NCBI GenBank assembly: GCA_016936395.1
Contig: JAFGXY010000043.1
Span: 62,001-126,000 of the forward strand
Reading direction: 5' to 3'
Length of the DNA stretch: 64,000 bases
Origin: Paracoccaceae bacterium
GTDB taxonomy: Bacteria; Pseudomonadota; Alphaproteobacteria; Rhodobacterales; Rhodobacteraceae
The notes beneath the pieces are model-generated. The model made no database searches. It was given only the letters and a program-made list of their open reading frames with translations, and had not been told where the DNA came from. The position numbers were made by a program, and so were the translations under genes. Below are positions 36,639 through 46,229 of the stretch, piece by piece; the first letter of the stretch is position 1; every line of letters starts with the position of its first letter.

Positions 36639-37968
36639 GGTTCGCTGCCTTTATAAAGGTCATCGGGTTCACGGGTCTGCCGCCGATGCGGATTTCGTAG
36701 TGAAGGTGGGTCCCGGTGGACCTGCCTGAATTGCCCATATCACCGATCCTGTCGCCGCGCGAGACCCTATCGCCAACGTTCACCCGCAGAGTCGATAGGT
36801 GAGCATAGCGCGTTTCGATCCCGAACTCATGCTTTATCTTGATCAGACGGCCATAGCCCGACCCCCAGCCGGCCTCGATCACCACGCCATCGGCGGTGGC
36901 ATAGATCGGCATGCCATAAGCCCCGGCCAGATCGACGCCATCATGCATCCGGGTTCCGGCGCCCTTTGGATCGCGACGATAGCCGAACATGCTGGTCCAG
37001 CGGAACGACCCCTTGACCGGCATGGCGAAGGGCGCCTTGAACGCGGCCAGACGATACAGGTTCATCCGGTCCAGACCTTGCAAAATGGCGTTGGCGCGCA
37101 GCTCATCCGGGTTCGACACCGACCCCGAGGTTGACAGCACCAAGGGCGACAGTGGCCCGCCCTGACCCGAATACCCCCGCTTGACCGCCTTGAGCAGATC
37201 ATCGGGCGACATGCCGGCTTCGCGGAACATCTTGTCCAGCGGTTCCATCGAGACGCTGACCGCCTCTTCCAGCTTGGCAAAAATCTCGTTGTTGCGCGAT
37301 TGCAGCGCCTTCTTCTCGGCCATCACGGCTTCGACCCGCTCGGCCGATTGTTCGGCAGCGCCTTCCATCAGGTCACGTTCCTGCGCGGTGGCGGCCAAGA
37401 CGTCGGCCATGATGTCCAGCGTGTCCATGGCATCCCGGGCGCGTCCGGCATCGGTGTTGGCCACCCCGCCCTGCGAGGCCAGCGCCACATTGGCCTGATC
37501 GGCCAGGGCGCGGGCTTCGTCGCGTTCCTTGATGGTGCGGCGCAGGGTGTTCTGGATCACGTCGATCCCGGTCTCCAACTCACGCCGGCGGTCTTCTGAT
37601 GCCAGCAGGCGGCCTTGCATCTGCGCCACCTGTTCCAGCGCCAGATTGAACCGGTCATGGGCGCGGGCGGCCTCTTCAGCGCGGGCGTCCCGGTCCTGGC
37701 TCAGCGCGTTCAGACGCTGTTCATAAAGGCTTTGCTGGCGTTGCGTCTGCTCGCGACCCGACCCGGCGCTGATCGAGTCCATCAAGATGATCGCGGTGGC
37801 AAGGATCATCCAGCCAAGGGCGATGCCCGCGCCGGACACGGCAAGGGCCTGAGTCACGGGCCGAAGCCGGATGAACCGGGTTTCATTGTCGGATTTCAGG
37901 AACAGGCGTCGTTCGGGAAAGAACCGTTCGAAGCCAAGGTTGATGCGGTGGGAAAGGCGGGTGAGCAC
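36628..37968 (-). CDS. Membrane-anchored M23 family metallopeptidase (LmdC/Csd-like)
   Basis: Probable peptidoglycan endopeptidase. With GTG 37968: short cytosolic segment, one membrane helix (about 40-65), long coiled coil (about 70-240), then LytM domain with MHDGVDLAG (zinc His and Asp) and GTHLHYE (HxH). All metal ligands appear present, so it should be active. 446 residues. The track start adds 37 residues with no ribosome site; the GTG site is itself only moderate. Coupled to the bactofilin gene. Confidence 0.9.
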   Translation of the reverse strand: MLTRLSHRINLGFERFFPERRLFLKSDNETRFIRLRPVTQALAVSGAGIALGWMILATAIILMDSISAGSGREQTQRQQSLYEQRLNALSQDRDARAEEAARAHDRFNLALEQVAQMQGRLLASEDRRRELETGIDVIQNTLRRTIKERDEARALADQANVALASQGGVANTDAGRARDAMDTLDIMADVLAATAQERDLMEGAAEQSAERVEAVMAEKKALQSRNNEIFAKLEEAVSVSMEPLDKMFREAGMSPDDLLKAVKRGYSGQGGPLSPLVLSTSGSVSNPDELRANAILQGLDRMNLYRLAAFKAPFAMPVKGSFRWTSMFGYRRDPKGAGTRMHDGVDLAGAYGMPIYATADGVVIEAGWGSGYGRLIKIKHEFGIETRYAHLSTLRVNVGDRVSRGDRIGDMGNSGRSTGTHLHYEIRIGGRPVNPMTFIKAANHVF

Positions 37969-38161
37969 TGATGGCGTTCCGTTCTTGACCGTTGGGCACT
38001 GAAATTGGATTTGCGCCGCCCGGACCCGGGCAAAGACACGTGTGCTTTTGATAACCAAGCGGTCGCAACGTCGCAACAAATATGACCGGAGCCCCGGGTA
38101 TCTTGCCAGAAACTCAGGCTTTTCGGCGATTTCCCGCCGATCCGCGGGCCGAAACCCCGGT

Positions 38162-38989
38162 TCAGGCCGAGTTCTGCGGCGCGCGATCTTCGGTCAGCGG
38201 CCAATAGAAATCGGGGGGCAAGCCTGCGTCCGCACGCTTTTCCGCGTTGAACGGCGGCTTCAGCGTGCCGTGAAAATAGCGCCGGACAAGGGCATGGAAC
38301 ACGTCCTTGGGGTCTGTCCCGTCGCGCCCGCACAGCCAGTTGAACCACTTTGAGCCGTAAGCGACATGCGCCACCTCCTCGGCATAGATCACTTCCAGCG
38401 CGGCGACGGTGCCTGCCTCTTTGGCCTTTCTGAAAATCTCGATCATGCCGGGGGTCACATCCAGCCCCCGCGCCTCCAGCACCATCGGCACCACTGCCAG
38501 ACGGCCGTGCAGATCGCCCGCGGTGTCGGATGCGGCACGCCACATTCCGTCATGGGCGGGCAGCGCGCCATAATGGCTGCCCATGGCTTCCAGACAATCG
38601 CAGATCAGGCCGAAGTGCTTGGCCTCGTCATCTGCTGCCTTCACCCAGTCGTCGTAAAAGCCCATGGGCATCGGCTGATCCGCGAAGCGGGCGATGATGT
38701 CCCAGTGCAGATCGACCGCGTTCAACTCGATATGTGCCACCGCGTGCAGCAGCGCCTGCCGCCCGATCAGGCTGCCGGGACGGCGGCGCGGCACGCAGCG
38801 CGGGTCCAGCAGTTCGGGCAGGGCAGGCCGGGCCGGAAACGCGGGCGGGGTGGCGTGGCCGATGGGCAGGGCGGTGCCTGCCGCACGGGCGGCAAGCCAC
38901 GCCGCCGCATGCCGGCGGCCAAGGGCACATTTCGCGCGCCCGTCGGCGGTGGACAGAACCTCCACCGCCATGTCAGACAGGGTTTGCAT
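38162..38989 (-). CDS. DUF455 family ferritin-like protein
   Basis: Helical protein with ferritin-like carboxylate/His pairs: DDEAKHFGLICDCLEAMG and IYAEEVAHVAYGSKWFNWL, plus HIELNAVDLHWDII. This suggests a di-metal site, but no reaction is established for the family. 275 residues when started at ATG 38989, which overlaps the Bcp stop codon by one base (TGATG). The two genes therefore form one unit. Confidence 0.88.
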   Translation of the reverse strand: MQTLSDMAVEVLSTADGRAKCALGRRHAAAWLAARAAGTALPIGHATPPAFPARPALPELLDPRCVPRRRPGSLIGRQALLHAVAHIELNAVDLHWDIIARFADQPMPMGFYDDWVKAADDEAKHFGLICDCLEAMGSHYGALPAHDGMWRAASDTAGDLHGRLAVVPMVLEARGLDVTPGMIEIFRKAKEAGTVAALEVIYAEEVAHVAYGSKWFNWLCGRDGTDPKDVFHALVRRYFHGTLKPPFNAEKRADAGLPPDFYWPLTEDRAPQNSA

Positions 38990-39486
38990 CACAGGGCTTG
39001 CGCTGCGGCCAGAACCGCATCGGCATGGCCCTTGACGCTGACCTTGTTCCAGACCTGAGCGATCTTGCCCGCGCCGTCGATCAGGAACGTGGTGCGTTCG
39101 ACGCCAATATAGGTTTTGCCATACATGCTTTTCTCGACCCAGACGCCATAGTCTTCGCAGGTCCGGCCCGCTTCGTCGCTGACAAGGATGATGCCAAGGC
39201 CGTGCTTCTTGCAAAACTTGTCATGCGCCTTCACGCTGTCCTTGCTGATGCCGATCACGCTGGTGCCCGCGGCGGTGAAATCGGCCAGACGGGCGGTAAA
39301 ATCCTGTGCCTCCAGCGTGCAGCCGGGGGTGTCGTCCTTGGGGTAGAAATACAGCACCACCTTGCCGGGGCGGAAGCCCGACAGGGTGACGGTTTCCCCG
39401 CCATCGCGCGGCAGGCTGAAATCGGGGGCATCGGTGCCGGGCGCAGGGTTTGCGGCAGGGTTTGCAGCAGGGGTCTGGGCGGGCAT
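38989..39486 (-). CDS. bcp: Thioredoxin-dependent thiol peroxidase, Bcp/PrxQ family
   Basis: Reduces hydroperoxides. Peroxidatic Cys in YPKDDTPGCTLEAQDF; the resolving Cys five residues later in E. coli Bcp is missing (Gln-Asp there), so another Cys or a 1-Cys mechanism is likely. N-terminus is Ala/Pro/Asn-rich (PAQTPAANPAANPAP), unusual for a cytosolic Bcp and without a clear signal peptide. ATG 39486 has AAGGAGA upstream; 165 residues. Confidence 0.92.
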   Translation of the reverse strand: MPAQTPAANPAANPAPGTDAPDFSLPRDGGETVTLSGFRPGKVVLYFYPKDDTPGCTLEAQDFTARLADFTAAGTSVIGISKDSVKAHDKFCKKHGLGIILVSDEAGRTCEDYGVWVEKSMYGKTYIGVERTTFLIDGAGKIAQVWNKVSVKGHADAVLAAAQAL

Positions 39487-39621
39487 GGGCGTCTCCTTGC
39501 TGTATGGGGCTGAGGGCAATCACGACCCTTTGCGTTTTAGCGGCCAATCCGCGAAGATAAAGACAAGTCTGCACCACAAGCAGGCATGGGGTCAGGTTTT
39601 GAGCAAGAGGAGCACGGCGCA

Positions 39622-42600
39622 GTGACCGAAGCGTCAGCGCAAGGCGACCCGGACCGGAACGCAGAGGCGGAGGCAATCGCCCCGCGCCGCAGTCTTGCGC
39701 GGCGCAGCGCCCATCATGCCGGGAGGGTCACGCTGAAGCTGGTTGTCGTGCTGACCGTGCTGGCCGCGATCACGGGTCTGGCGGTGCTTGCGCTGACCGG
39801 CAAGCCGCTGCGGCTGCCGGTCTGGGCGGTGGCCGAGGTCGAGATGCGCGCCAACACGGCGCTGCGCGGGGTGCTGACGGGGGCTTCGGTGTCAGTGGGC
39901 GCGATCGAAGTGGCCTTTGACGAAGACTGGACCCCGAGCCTGCGGCTGGAAGACACCCGGTTGATGCAAGGGGCGGGCGACACCTTGCTGACCTTGCCCG
40001 ATCTGCGGCTGACCTTTGACGCCACCGCCTTTGTCCGCGAACGCGCGCTGCGCCCGGCAAGCCTGCGCATCGTAGGGGGCGCTGTCAGCTTGCGGCGGCA
40101 GGTCGATGGCAGCTTTGATCTGGGCATCGGTGGCAGCGATGCGGGCCCGCCCGTTTTGGGTCTGGCCGACCTGCTGGCCCGGATCGACACGGCGCTGGAC
40201 CTGCCCGCGCTGTCACGGCTGGACCGGATCAAGGCCGAAGCCACCAGCCTGACAGTGCAGGATCTGCGGCTGAACCGGGTCTGGACGCTGGGCGATGGCC
40301 GGATCACCCTTTTGAACCGCGCCGATGCGCTGGCCGCCGAACTGGGGCTGACGCTGGTGTCTGACGGGGGGACCCCGGCGCAGGCTCTGGTCACGCTGGT
40401 GCGGCCCAAGGGGCAGGACACTGTGCGGATGACCGCCAGCGTGACGGGGATATCGGCCGCGGACATGGCAGCGCAAACCCCGGTTCTGGGCTGGCTTGGC
40501 GTGCTGGATGCGCCGCTGTCGGGCCAGATCGCGGCGCAGATCAGCGATGCCGGCCTGATGTCACTGGATGCGCAGATCTCGCTTGGGGCAGGGGCACTGC
40601 GCCCCGATCCCGCCGCGCGCGCGCTGATGTTTGACAGTGCGGCCCTGACCCTGGGCTATGATCCCGACAAGGGCCGCGTGCTGATCCGCGACCTGAGCGT
40701 GGACAGCCCGACCCTGCGTCTGAAAGCCTCGGGCCAGTCCTATCCGCTGGATGGCGCGGGCACGATCATGACCGGGCCTTTGGGCGGGCGCTTGCCGGCT
40801 GGCTTTGTCGGGCAGGTAGCCGTGGCCGAGGCGCAGGTTGACCCCGAGGGCCTGTTTGAACGCCCGCTTGCCTTTACCAGCGGTGCGATGGACGCGCGGC
40901 TGACGCTGGACCCGTTCCGGCTGGACATCGGTCAGGTGTCGCTGATCGCAGACGGCGGGCAACGGCTTTCGCTGGGTGGATGGGCCGAGGTGCAGCACGA
41001 GGGCTGGGCTTTGGCGGTGGATCTGGGGCTGGATGCCATCGATCATGACCGCTTGCTGCAACTGTGGCCAAAGACGGCGGTGCCGCAGACCCGCGCCTGG
41101 GTGGGGCAGAATGTGGCTCGCGGCCTGTTGACCGATGTCAAGGCCGCGCTGCGGGTGGCGCCGAACGTTGAGACACGGCTGTCGCTGGGCTATGAATTTG
41201 CCGATGCCGAGGTGCGCTTGCTGCGCACGCTGCCGCCGATCACCCAAGGCAGGGGGCGGTCGTCGATCGAGGACAACGCCTATACCGTGGTGCTGGATGT
41301 CGGGCAGGTCGAGCCGCCGCTTGGCGGGCCGATTGACATTGCGGGTTCGGTGTTCCGGGTGCCGGATGTCACGGCTAAGCCGCCGATGGCCGAGATGCGG
41401 CTGCGCAGTGACAGCTCGTTGACCGCCGCCTTGTCTTTGCTGGACCTGCCGCCGTTCGGCTTCATGGCCAAGGCCGGGCGCACGCCCGAGATCGGACAGG
41501 GCCACGCGGTGGTGGATACCAGGCTGTCACTGCCGATGGTGCGGCGGGTGGAATTGAAGGATGTCCGCTACACGGTGCAAGGCAGCCTCAGCGGCCTGTC
41601 TTCCGACACGCTGGTCAAGGGCAAGACCGTCACCGCCGAGCAGTTGTCGCTGACCGCCACGCCCGAGGGCCTGATCATCGACGGGCCGGGGCGCATCGGC
41701 AAGGTGCCGTTCAATGTCAGCTTCATACAGGGCTTTGGGGCCTCGGCCGCGGGCAAAAGCCGGATCGAAGGCCAACTGACGCTGTCGCCTGAGACGATTG
41801 CCGAATTCGGGCTGGGCCTGCCCGACGGCCTGCTGCGCGGGGCAGGGCAGGCGCAGGTGCAGATTGATCTGGTGCGGGAAGGCGGTGGCACCCTGCGCCT
41901 GACCTCGAACCTGGCCGGAATCGGGCTGGCGCTGCCCGCGATCGGCTGGAGCAAATCCCCGGCCGATCGGGGCACGCTGGAGGTAGAGGCAAGCCTGGGC
42001 CAGCCGCCGCAGATCAGCCGTCTGGTCGTGTCGGGCGGGGGGCTGACGGCCGAGGGCGACATCAGTGTGCGGGCCGACGGCGGCCTTGACCGCGCGCGGT
42101 TTTCGCGTGTGCAGTTGAACGATTGGCTGGATGGCCCCGTTACCCTGACCGGGCGCGGGGCCGGACGCGCGCCCGATATCAGCCTGCCCGGCGGCACCGT
42201 CGATCTGCGGCGGCTGTCGCTGCCCCCGGGCGGGCAGACGGCGGCGCAGGATGCGGGCGGCCTGTCACTGGCGCTGGACCGGCTGGTGGTCAGTGACGGC
42301 ATCGTGCTGACCGGCTTTCAGGGTGACTTTGCCCAGCGTGGCGGCTTTAACGGCAGCTTTCGCGCCAGCGTCAACGGGGCCGCGCCGGTGACCGGCGTGA
42401 TTGCGCCGTCGCGCCACGGCACGGCGGTGCGGCTGCAATCCACCGATGCCGGGGCGGCGCTGCGGGCGGCGGGTATCTTTCAATCGGCACGCGGCGGCAC
42501 GCTGAACCTGACCCTGACCCCGCGCGCCACCAAAGGCCATTATGATGGCAGCGCACAGATCGCGCGGTTTCGGGTGCGCAATGCCTCGGTGCTGGCGGAA

Positions 42601-42999
42601 TTGCTGTCGGCGATCTCGGTGGTGGGCCTGCTGGAGCAGTTGAATGGCGAAGGGCTGGCGTTTTCGGATGCAGCGGCCGATTTCATCATCACCCCGCAGG
42701 CGATAGAAATCACCAGCGGATCGGCCATCGGCGCCAGCCTTGGCGTGTCACTGGCGGGGGTTTATGGCACGCAGACCAAGCGGCTGGCGATGCAGGGTGT
42801 GGTGTCGCCGGTCTATCTGTTCAATGGCATCGGCGCGATGCTGACCCGGCGGGGTGAAGGTTTGTTCGGTTTCAATTATGACTTGCGCGGCACCGCCGAT
42901 GCGCCGCAGGTGCAGGTCAACCCGCTGTCGATTCTGACGCCCGGCATGTTTCGCGAGATTTTTCGCAGCCCGGCCCCGGTCTTGCGAAAAGGCAACTGA
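39622..42999 (+). CDS. Large AsmA/YhdP-like protein (DUF3971)
   Basis: About 1125 residues: an Arg-rich cytosolic N-terminus, one membrane helix (about 38-60, [21 protein letters not shown]), then a long beta-rich periplasmic region, and AsmA-like C-terminal domain with [28 protein letters not shown]. YhdP/TamB-type proteins are thought to bridge the periplasm and move phospholipids to the outer membrane. GTG 39622 is preferred because GAGGAG precedes it; ATG 39586 has no such site. queA overlaps by one base. Confidence 0.85.
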   Translation: MTEASAQGDPDRNAEAEAIAPRRSLARRSAHHAGRVTLKLVVVLTVLAAITGLAVLALTGKPLRLPVWAVAEVEMRANTALRGVLTGASVSVGAIEVAFDEDWTPSLRLEDTRLMQGAGDTLLTLPDLRLTFDATAFVRERALRPASLRIVGGAVSLRRQVDGSFDLGIGGSDAGPPVLGLADLLARIDTALDLPALSRLDRIKAEATSLTVQDLRLNRVWTLGDGRITLLNRADALAAELGLTLVSDGGTPAQALVTLVRPKGQDTVRMTASVTGISAADMAAQTPVLGWLGVLDAPLSGQIAAQISDAGLMSLDAQISLGAGALRPDPAARALMFDSAALTLGYDPDKGRVLIRDLSVDSPTLRLKASGQSYPLDGAGTIMTGPLGGRLPAGFVGQVAVAEAQVDPEGLFERPLAFTSGAMDARLTLDPFRLDIGQVSLIADGGQRLSLGGWAEVQHEGWALAVDLGLDAIDHDRLLQLWPKTAVPQTRAWVGQNVARGLLTDVKAALRVAPNVETRLSLGYEFADAEVRLLRTLPPITQGRGRSSIEDNAYTVVLDVGQVEPPLGGPIDIAGSVFRVPDVTAKPPMAEMRLRSDSSLTAALSLLDLPPFGFMAKAGRTPEIGQGHAVVDTRLSLPMVRRVELKDVRYTVQGSLSGLSSDTLVKGKTVTAEQLSLTATPEGLIIDGPGRIGKVPFNVSFIQGFGASAAGKSRIEGQLTLSPETIAEFGLGLPDGLLRGAGQAQVQIDLVREGGGTLRLTSNLAGIGLALPAIGWSKSPADRGTLEVEASLGQPPQISRLVVSGGGLTAEGDISVRADGGLDRARFSRVQLNDWLDGPVTLTGRGAGRAPDISLPGGTVDLRRLSLPPGGQTAAQDAGGLSLALDRLVVSDGIVLTGFQGDFAQRGGFNGSFRASVNGAAPVTGVIAPSRHGTAVRLQSTDAGAALRAAGIFQSARGGTLNLTLTPRATKGHYDGSAQIARFRVRNASVLAELLSAISVVGLLEQLNGEGLAFSDAAADFIITPQAIEITSGSAIGASLGVSLAGVYGTQTKRLAMQGVVSPVYLFNGIGAMLTRRGEGLFGFNYDLRGTADAPQVQVNPLSILTPGMFREIFRSPAPVLRKGN

Positions 43000-44030
43000 T
43001 GCAACTTTCCGATTTCGACTTTGACCTTCCCGAAGGCCTGATCGCCACGCGCCCGGCGCGGCCTCGTTCAGCGGCACGCCTGCTGCTGGCCCAAGGCGAT
43101 ACGATCACCGATCTGCACGTGCGCGATCTGCCCGGCCTGTTTCGCCCCGGCGATCGGCTGGTGTTGAACAACACCCGCGTGATCCCGGCGCGTCTGACCG
43201 GGCAGCGCCGTCGTGGCGATGCCGCGGCGAGGGTCGAGATCACCCTGATGGAGCCTGCCGCAACCGGCTGGCGGGCGATGGCCAAGCCGTTGCGCAAGGT
43301 GAACCCGGGCGAGGTCATCACGTTTTCTGCCGATCTGTCGGCAGAGGTGGTCGAGAAATCCGAAACCGACCTGCGGCTGGTGTTCAACCTGACCGGGGAT
43401 GATTTTGACGCGGCTTTGGCACAGGCGGGCGCGATGCCGCTGCCGCCCTATATCGCTGCCCGGCGCGCGCCCGACGCGCAGGACAATGACGATTACCAGA
43501 CCGTTTTCGCCCGCCACAAGGGCGCGGTTGCCGCCCCCACCGCCTCGTTGCATTTCGACGCCGCGTTGCTGGCCGCGCTGCAAGACAAGGGTGTCAGCTT
43601 TACCGAGGTGACCCTGCATGTCGGCGCCGGCACCTTTCTGCCGGTCAAGGTTGAAGACGTGACCACCCACAAGATGCACGCCGAATGGGGGCAGGTCACA
43701 GCGCAGGCGGCCGAACAGATAAACGCCACCCGTGCGGCGGGCGGGCGGGTCATTCCGGTCGGCACCACCGCCTTGCGGCTGATCGAGACCGCGGCGCGAT
43801 CAGGCCGGGTCGAACCCTGGGAGGGGCCGACCGATATTTTCATCTACCCCGGCTTTGCCTTCCACACCACCGATGCGCTGATCACCAACTTTCACCTGCC
43901 GAAATCGACGCTACTGATGCTGGTGTCGGCCCTGATGGGCAAGGACCGGGTGGACCGGATCTATGCGCACGCGATTGCGCAGGGCTATCGGTTCTTCAGC
44001 TATGGCGACGCGTCGCTGCTCATCCCGTGA
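42999..44030 (+). CDS. queA: S-adenosylmethionine:tRNA ribosyltransferase-isomerase
   Basis: Queuosine pathway enzyme that transfers and isomerises the ribosyl group of SAM onto 7-aminomethyl-7-deazaguanine in t[25 protein letters not shown] at the N-terminus, [22 protein letters not shown] in the middle and [19 protein letters not shown] near the C-terminus are diagnostic. 343 residues. ATG begins on the last base of the previous stop. Confidence 0.96.
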   Translation: MQLSDFDFDLPEGLIATRPARPRSAARLLLAQGDTITDLHVRDLPGLFRPGDRLVLNNTRVIPARLTGQRRRGDAAARVEITLMEPAATGWRAMAKPLRKVNPGEVITFSADLSAEVVEKSETDLRLVFNLTGDDFDAALAQAGAMPLPPYIAARRAPDAQDNDDYQTVFARHKGAVAAPTASLHFDAALLAALQDKGVSFTEVTLHVGAGTFLPVKVEDVTTHKMHAEWGQVTAQAAEQINATRAAGGRVIPVGTTALRLIETAARSGRVEPWEGPTDIFIYPGFAFHTTDALITNFHLPKSTLLMLVSALMGKDRVDRIYAHAIAQGYRFFSYGDASLLIP

Positions 44031-44035
44031 AGCGG

Positions 44036-44077
44036 CCCCCCCCCACCCCATCCCTCCCCCACAAAGGGGGGAGGGTG
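44036..44077 (+). repeat. GC-rich palindromic repeat, family A copy 5
   Basis: CCCCCCCACCCCATCCC followed by CTCCCCCACAAAGGGGGGAG. Begins six bases after the queA stop; an inverted copy follows at 44138. Confidence 0.75.
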
Positions 44078-44137
44078 GTGCTTCGTGCGTGGCCTGAGCA
44101 CCTTTCGGGGTCTGGGCGTTGCACCTGAAATTGCGCG

Positions 44138-44177
44138 GCTCCCCTCCCCCCGTGGGGCGGGGATGGGGGTGGGGGGA
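44138..44177 (-). repeat. GC-rich palindromic repeat, family A copy 6 (inverted)
   Basis: Plus-strand CTCCCCTCCCCCCGTGGGG then GGATGGGGGTGGGGGG, i.e. the reverse of copy 5. The pair spans about 140 bases between queA and the MFS gene, spaced like copies 3 and 4. Confidence 0.75.
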
Positions 44178-44278
44178 CACTTGCGCCCCCGCCGCTTTCC
44201 CCCGACAGACCGTCGCCTGCGACATGACATTTTTATCCGCCAAGCCTAGTCTGGCAACACCGACCGAAGGAATCCCTC

Positions 44279-45520
44279 ATGCTGACCGTTCTGCGCAACA
44301 CCTGGGCGCTTTTGCTGGGGCTGGGCCTGCTGATGCTGGGCAACGGCATGCAGGGCACCTTGCTGGGCATCCGGGGGGGAATCGAGCAGTTTTCCACCCT
44401 GCAGATGTCCATCGTGATGTCGGCCTATTTCGTTGGCTTCCTGTTCGGCAGCCGGATGGCCCCCGAGATGATCAGGCGCGTAGGCCATGTGCGGGTGTTT
44501 GCAGCGCTTGGCTCGCTGATCTCGGCGGTGCTGATCCTGTATGCCGCCGCCCCTGACTGGATGGTCTGGGCCGCCTTGCGGGTAGTGATCGGGTTTTCCT
44601 TCTCGGGCGTCTATATCGTCACCGAAAGCTGGCTGAACAACGCCTCAAGCAATGAAAACCGTGGACAGGCGCTGTCGCTGTATCTGATCGTGCAGATGGT
44701 CGGCATCATCTCGGCGCAGCTTTTGCTGAACATCGGGGACGCGTCGGGCTATATCCTGTTCGTGATCCCGTCGGTTCTGGTGTCGCTGGCCTTTACCCCG
44801 ATCCTGCTGTCCGCATCGCAAGCGCCCGCGTTTGAAACCACCAAGCCCCTGTCGTTTCGCAGGCTGTATGAAGCCTCGCCCTTGGGATGCGTGGGGGTGT
44901 TCCTGCTGGGCGGCGTGTTTTCGGCGCAATTTGGCATGGCGGCGGTCTGGGGCACCACGGCGGGGCTGTCGGTGCCGGACCTGACGATCTTCGTGGCGGC
45001 GATCTATGTCGGCGGTCTGGTGCTGCAATACCCGATCGGCTGGCTGTCTGACCGGGTTGACCGGCGCTTTGTGGTTCTGGGGCTGGCGGCCTTTGGCGCG
45101 CTGGCCCTGATGGTGCCGGTGCTGTTCGATGTATCCTTTCCGGTTCTGGTGGCGATCGGGGCGATCAGTGGCGCGGTCTCGAACCCGCTGTATTCGCTGC
45201 TGCTGGCCTATGTGAACGATTATTTGGACAAGGCCGACATGGCGGCAGCATCGGCCGGGTTGATGTTCATCAACGGCGTGGGGGCAATTTCCGGCCCGGT
45301 CATCACCGGTTGGCTGATCAGCCAGATCGGCCCATCGGGGTTCTTTTTGTATATGGCGGCACTGTTCGGCCTGCTGGCGGTTTACGCGGCATGGCGGATG
45401 ACACAGCGCCGCGATACCCCAAGCGTGACCTCGGGCTATACGCCGGTGCCACCCACGGCGTCGATCGTCACGGTCGAGTCGGCGGCGATGGTCGATGCCG
45501 AAGATGCAAGGCTGAACTGA
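44279..45520 (+). CDS. MFS transporter (YcaD-like)
   Basis: 413 residues with about twelve membrane helices in two bundles. The loop 2-3 motif A is recognisable (FGSRMAPEMIRRVGHVRVF) and repeats in the second half (YPIGWLSDRVDRRFVV). GVYIVTESWLNNASSNENRG is typical of the YcaD-like group of carriers. Substrate unknown. It ends in a polar cytosolic tail. Separated from queA by the family A repeat pair. Confidence 0.9.
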   Translation: MLTVLRNTWALLLGLGLLMLGNGMQGTLLGIRGGIEQFSTLQMSIVMSAYFVGFLFGSRMAPEMIRRVGHVRVFAALGSLISAVLILYAAAPDWMVWAALRVVIGFSFSGVYIVTESWLNNASSNENRGQALSLYLIVQMVGIISAQLLLNIGDASGYILFVIPSVLVSLAFTPILLSASQAPAFETTKPLSFRRLYEASPLGCVGVFLLGGVFSAQFGMAAVWGTTAGLSVPDLTIFVAAIYVGGLVLQYPIGWLSDRVDRRFVVLGLAAFGALALMVPVLFDVSFPVLVAIGAISGAVSNPLYSLLLAYVNDYLDKADMAAASAGLMFINGVGAISGPVITGWLISQIGPSGFFLYMAALFGLLAVYAAWRMTQRRDTPSVTSGYTPVPPTASIVTVESAAMVDAEDARLN

Positions 45521-45571
45521 ATTGCCTTTCCGGTGCGGGCCTGCCACCCTGACGCAAAGCAGGAGGTGCAG

Positions 45572-46156
45572 ATGTCCGACCCGGTCGAAGTTCTGGATTT
45601 CTGGCTGGGCGAGATCGGGCCCGAGGGCTGGTATGCCGGTGGCGAAGACATCGACGCACTGATTGCCGGGCGGTTTGGCGTACTGTGGCAGGCCTTGCAC
45701 AATGACGGATTGGAACACTGGGTGGATGGTGCCGTGGGCACGCTTGCCTATCTTGTTGTGGCTGACCAGTTTTCACGCAACATCCACCGCGGCAGGGCCG
45801 AGGCCTTTGCCACCGATGCCCGTGCCTGCGCCGCGGCACAGCGCGCGCTGGAGGAAGGCTGGGACATGCAGGCCCCGGTGCCGGAACGGCAGTTCTTCTA
45901 CATGCCGTTCGAGCATTCCGAGGACATGGCCGATCAGGACCGCGCCGTGACCCTGATGGCCGAACGGATGGAGGGCGACGCCGAATTGTTGCTGCACGCC
46001 CGCGCGCACCGCGAGGTGATTGCGCGCTTTGGCCGGTTCCCGTTCCGCAACGCAGCCCTTGGCCGCGCCACCACCGCCGAGGAACAGGCGTTTCTGGACG
46101 CCGGGGGCTATGGCGCGCTGGTGCGCGCGATGAAAAGCCATGCGCCGGACGCATAG
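45572..46156 (+). CDS. DUF924 family protein
   Basis: 194-residue soluble, alpha-helical (TPR-like) protein of unknown function. VEVLDFWLGEIGPEGWY at the N-terminus, VADQFSRNIHRG and FFYMPFEHSED are the family motifs. ATG 45572 has AGGAGG directly upstream. Lies between an MFS gene and lpdA, which gives no hint of role. Confidence 0.88.
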   Translation: MSDPVEVLDFWLGEIGPEGWYAGGEDIDALIAGRFGVLWQALHNDGLEHWVDGAVGTLAYLVVADQFSRNIHRGRAEAFATDARACAAAQRALEEGWDMQAPVPERQFFYMPFEHSEDMADQDRAVTLMAERMEGDAELLLHARAHREVIARFGRFPFRNAALGRATTAEEQAFLDAGGYGALVRAMKSHAPDA

Positions 46157-46229
46157 CCGCCGGGCATTCGCTGCGTTGCCTGATTGCAGATAATGGCTTA
46201 AGGCTGAACTACTTTCCGGGGAGGGAATT

